From Verrucomicrobiia bacterium (lineage in GTDB: Bacteria; Verrucomicrobiota; Verrucomicrobiia; Limisphaerales; DTLC01), in NCBI GenBank assembly GCA_025061935.1, contig JANWZY010000103.1:1-9436 (forward strand): DNA of 9,436 nucleotides, read 5' to 3'. The position numbers and the translations under genes were made by a program. Shown here one piece after another: positions 6,569 to 9,436 of the stretch (positions are counted from its first letter, which is position 1; the number at the start of each line of letters is the position of its first letter). Under the pieces are notes generated by a model that did not search any database, was not told where the DNA came from, and saw only the letters and a program-made list of their open reading frames with translations.

Positions 6569-6595
6569 CGGAGCAGATAAATTCGATTTCGTAAG

Positions 6596-9436
6596 ATGAG
6601 CAAGGCGAACGGAAACGGCTTGATTGCAACGGTTGATGGGAACGAGGCAGTAGCCTCGGTTGCGTATAGGCTAAACGAGGTCATTGCAATTTACCCGATC
6701 ACACCTTCGTCGCCCATGGCCGAGTGGTGCGACCAGTGGGCAGCAGAGGGCAAACGCAACATCTGGGGAACCATCCCCTCGGTGGTCGAAATGCAAAGCG
6801 AGGCGGGCGCAGCCGGGGCAGTCCACGGCGCGTTGCAAACCGGCGCGTTGGCGACCACATTCACTGCGGCGCAGGGGCTGCTGCTGAAGATACCGAACAT
6901 GTTCAAGATCGCGGGTGAGCTGCTGCCCACTGTGTTCCATATCTCAGCGCGCACAGTGGCCACGCACGCACTTTCGATTTTTGGCGACCACAGTGACGTA
7001 ATGGCCGCGCGCGCCACAGGCTACGCGATGCTTAGCTCGGCATCTGTCCAGGAAGCGCACGACTTCGCGCTCATCGCGCAAGCGGCCTCGCTTCGAAGCC
7101 GCATCCCGTTCATGCACTTCTTCGACGGGTTCCGCACATCGCACGAGGTGCAGAAGATTTTTGAGCTTTCAGACGATGACCTCCGCGCATTGATAGACGA
7201 GCGGACGATTGAAGAACACCGCGCGCGCGCGATGACGCCCGACCGGCCCGTGCTCCGTGGTACGGCGCAGAACCCTGATGCGTTTTTCCAGGGCCGCGAG
7301 GCGTCGAACCCGTTCTATGCGCGTTGCCCTCAGATTGTCAGTGAAGTGATGGAAATGTTCGCCGCGCGCGTCGGGCGCCAATATAAGCTGTTCCAGTACG
7401 TTGGCGCGCCGGACGCCGAGCGCGTGATTGTGCTGATGGGTTCCGGGTGCGAGACGGCGCATGAGACGGTCGAGTACCTCGTTAGACACGGCGAAAAGGT
7501 CGGGTTGGTTAAGGTACGGCTTTTCAGGCCGTTCGATGTTAAGCGGTTCGTCGAGGCGCTGCCACCGACTGTCAAAGCGATTGCGGTATTGGACCGGTCC
7601 AAGGAACCAGGCGCAGTAGGCGAACCGTTGCTGCTGGAGTGCATAGCCGCTATCTATGAGGGGGTGTCGAACGGTTGGGGTAACCTCAAGCAGATGCCCA
7701 AGATTGTTGGTGGGCGGTACGGCCTGTCGTCCAAGGAGTTCACGCCCGCAATGGTTAAGGCCGTGTTCGATAACCTGGCGCTGCAGAATCCGAAGAACCA
7801 CTTTACGGTCGGTATTCGCGATGACGTGTCACATACGAGCCTCGAATTTGATCCGGAGTTCTCGACTGAATCGGACAAGGTCGTACGTGCGCTGTTCTAT
7901 GGGCTGGGCGCCGATGGCACGGTAAGCGCAAACAAGAATTCGATCAAAATCATCGGCGAAAACACAGATTTGTATGCGCAGGGTTACTTCGTGTACGACT
8001 CGAAGAAATCCGGCGCAATGACAATCTCGCATTTGCGGTTCGGGCCCGAGCCGATCCGCTCGACGTATCTGGTGACCAAGGCGAACTTTGTCGCGTGCCA
8101 CCAGCCTGTATTCCTGGAGCGCTACAACGTGGTCAAGCCGCTTGTGGAGGGTGGTACGTTCTTGCTCAACTCGCCGTACTCGAAGGATGAGGTTTGGGAC
8201 AAGCTACCGCGGGTGATCCAGGAAGAGCTTATTCGGAAGAAGGCGAAGTTTTATGTGATCGACGCCACGCGTGTGGCGCGCGAAAGCGGCATGGGCGGAC
8301 GCATCAACACCATCATGCAGGTCTGCTTCTTTGCCGTTTCGGGCGTGCTGCCACGCGAGCAAGCCATCGCGGCTATTAAGGATTCAATCAAGAAAACGTA
8401 CGGCAGGAAGGGTGACGACATTGTACAGAAGAACATTGCCGCGGTGGACAATACACTGGCGAACTTGCACGAGGTGACCGTGCCGGGTGTCGTGACCAGT
8501 CGCATCGAGTTCACTCCGGCGCTGGTCGGCGACCCGCCCAAATACGTCGCTGAAGTGCTGGGTAAACTGGCAGCCGGCTTGGGCGACGAATTGCCCGTTA
8601 GCGCGTTCCCGTGCGACGGCACGTTCCCGACAGCCACCACACAATACGAAAAGCGCAACCTCGCACTCGAAATACCTGTGTGGGACCCGAAGACCTGCAT
8701 CCAATGCGGCAAGTGTGTCGCAGTGTGTCCGCACGCGACCATCCGGATGAAGGTTTACGACCCGAAGCTGCTCGAAAACGCGCCGCCAACTTTCAAGTCC
8801 GCAGACGCGCGCAGCCCGGAATGGAAGGGACTCAAATTCACGTTGCAAGTCGCCCCCGAGGATTGCACCGGCTGCGCCATGTGCGTCGAGGTTTGCCCGG
8901 CGCGGAACAAAGCCGAGGCCAAACTCAAAGCGATCAACATGCAGCCCCAGGCGCCGCTGCGGCTCCAAGAGCGCGAGAACTGGAAATTCTTCCTTTCATT
9001 GCCGGATGTGGACCGGCGCAGGATCAAGGTCACACAACTGCGCCACCAGCAACTGATGCGCCCGTTGTTCGAGTTCTCGGGCGCATGCTCGGGCTGCGGC
9101 GAAACGCCGTATGTGAAAATGCTTACACAGTTGTTCGGCGACAGGCTGCTCATCGCCAACGCAACTGGCTGTTCATCCATCTACGGCGGGAACCTGCCCA
9201 CCACGCCGTATGCGGTTGACGAAAACGGGCGCGGGCCGACCTGGTGCAACTCGCTTTTCGAGGACAATGCCGAGTTCGGGTTCGGGTTCAGAATCTCGAT
9301 TGACAAGCAGAAGGAATTCGCCACCGAACTGCTCAAAAAACTCGCGCCAAAGCTGGGCGACGACTTCGTGGACGCGATTATCAAAGCTGATCAGAGCACG
9401 GAAGCAGGCATCTATGATCAACGCGAGCGCGTAGCG
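6596..9436 (+). CDS. nifJ: pyruvate:ferredoxin (flavodoxin) oxidoreductase, 3' end outside window
   Basis: An uninterrupted frame of 947 codons running off the right edge; family members are near 1200 residues, so about a fifth is missing. The enzyme oxidises pyruvate with CoA to acetyl-CoA and CO2 and reduces ferredoxin or flavodoxin, in the cytoplasm. Visible: the N-terminal pyruvate/TPP domain with YPITPSSPM (Thr36), Glu69 in VEMQSEAG and Arg119 in SARTVATH, all five places after the equivalent Desulfovibrio residues; the central domains; and a two-cluster ferredoxin domain, CIQCGKCVAVCP at 701-712 and CTGCAMCVEVCP at 757-768. The TPP-binding domain begins with Cys831, Cys834 and Cys859, three of the four ligands of the proximal 4Fe-4S cluster. 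The fourth cysteine and the GDG TPP motif lie beyond the window. An in-frame TAA at 6578-6580 makes ATG 6596 the first ATG. No clear Shine-Dalgarno sequence. Confidence 0.96.
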   Translation, partial: MSKANGNGLIATVDGNEAVASVAYRLNEVIAIYPITPSSPMAEWCDQWAAEGKRNIWGTIPSVVEMQSEAGAAGAVHGALQTGALATTFTAAQGLLLKIPNMFKIAGELLPTVFHISARTVATHALSIFGDHSDVMAARATGYAMLSSASVQEAHDFALIAQAASLRSRIPFMHFFDGFRTSHEVQKIFELSDDDLRALIDERTIEEHRARAMTPDRPVLRGTAQNPDAFFQGREASNPFYARCPQIVSEVMEMFAARVGRQYKLFQYVGAPDAERVIVLMGSGCETAHETVEYLVRHGEKVGLVKVRLFRPFDVKRFVEALPPTVKAIAVLDRSKEPGAVGEPLLLECIAAIYEGVSNGWGNLKQMPKIVGGRYGLSSKEFTPAMVKAVFDNLALQNPKNHFTVGIRDDVSHTSLEFDPEFSTESDKVVRALFYGLGADGTVSANKNSIKIIGENTDLYAQGYFVYDSKKSGAMTISHLRFGPEPIRSTYLVTKANFVACHQPVFLERYNVVKPLVEGGTFLLNSPYSKDEVWDKLPRVIQEELIRKKAKFYVIDATRVARESGMGGRINTIMQVCFFAVSGVLPREQAIAAIKDSIKKTYGRKGDDIVQKNIAAVDNTLANLHEVTVPGVVTSRIEFTPALVGDPPKYVAEVLGKLAAGLGDELPVSAFPCDGTFPTATTQYEKRNLALEIPVWDPKTCIQCGKCVAVCPHATIRMKVYDPKLLENAPPTFKSADARSPEWKGLKFTLQVAPEDCTGCAMCVEVCPARNKAEAKLKAINMQPQAPLRLQERENWKFFLSLPDVDRRRIKVTQLRHQQLMRPLFEFSGACSGCGETPYVKMLTQLFGDRLLIANATGCSSIYGGNLPTTPYAVDENGRGPTWCNSLFEDNAEFGFGFRISIDKQKEFATELLKKLAPKLGDDFVDAIIKADQSTEAGIYDQRERVA

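Larger units (their letters stand above)
5780..6595. other. 816-nt divergent intergenic region, rich in inverted repeats
   Basis: This lies between the 5' ends of smc (minus) and nifJ (plus), so both promoters should be here. I see no protein that I can support: open frames exist on both strands but overlap each other and resemble nothing I know. I looked for tRNA T-arm sequence, tmRNA, RNase P RNA, SRP RNA and common riboswitch cores and found none. What it does contain is a series of dyads (5862-5908, 5912-5930, 6014-6029, 6131-6156, 6298-6322, 6327-6358, 6379-6416), several listed separately. A non-coding RNA, long structured leaders, or a decayed gene are all possible. Confidence 0.6.

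Noticed and set aside
5780..6595. tRNA, tmRNA, RNase P RNA or SRP RNA
   Set aside because: I found no T-arm GGTTCGA-N-N-CC, no conserved RNase P core, no SRP tip sequence and no tRNA-like end on either strand.
6294..6629. Minus-strand frame of up to 111 residues (with an internal ATG at 6534-6536 giving 80 residues), and a plus-strand frame at 6316-6567
   Set aside because: They occupy the same DNA on opposite strands, neither product is recognisable, neither has a good ribosome site, and both cross the dyads. The 80-residue version is the least bad candidate, but I cannot support it.
6691..8968. Several long minus-strand frames
   Set aside because: They lie antisense to a continuous, fully conserved pyruvate:ferredoxin oxidoreductase frame with intact cofactor motifs.
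1..9436. Mobile elements, CRISPR arrays or attachment sites
   Set aside because: No transposase or integrase, no regularly spaced direct repeats, and no terminal repeats flanking any gene were seen.

Overview
The window reads as an ordinary stretch of bacterial chromosome with high GC content. It holds five protein-coding genes, two of them cut by the window edges, and one unusually long non-coding gap. The SMC protein (N-terminal block, hinge ending and head sequence) looks to me most like homologues from the Verrucomicrobia/Lentisphaerae side of the PVC group. That is recognition from memory, not a search. A pyruvate:ferredoxin oxidoreductase and a PyrK-type electron-transfer subunit suggest an anaerobe or facultative anaerobe with ferredoxin/flavin-based metabolism.

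Layout: (1) 2-283, plus strand: the 3' end of cysS (cysteinyl-tRNA synthetase). (2) 284-435: a short gap with a chain of small inverted repeats, the strongest lying just before the next start codon. (3) 436-1092, plus: tmk (thymidylate kinase). (4) 1102-1887, plus: pyrK (dihydroorotate dehydrogenase electron-transfer subunit), 9 nt after tmk and in the same frame. (5) 1888-1999: a short convergent gap. (6) 2000-5779, minus: smc, a complete 1259-residue chromosome-organising ATPase. (7) 5780-6595: an 816-nt divergent gap with no convincing gene but many inverted repeats. (8) 6596-9436, plus: the first 947 codons of nifJ/por (pyruvate:ferredoxin oxidoreductase), which runs off the window without a stop.

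tmk and pyrK form a small nucleotide-synthesis pair (dTDP formation; electron acceptance in de novo pyrimidine synthesis) and are probably co-transcribed, perhaps together with cysS. smc converges on them. smc and nifJ diverge from the long gap, so that gap should carry both promoters and any leader regulation.

I did not find a new multi-gene system here. The most interesting unexplained material is the hairpin-rich 816-nt gap and the near-perfect 24-bp palindrome 11 nt before tmk. No mobile element, CRISPR array, tRNA or rRNA was seen.
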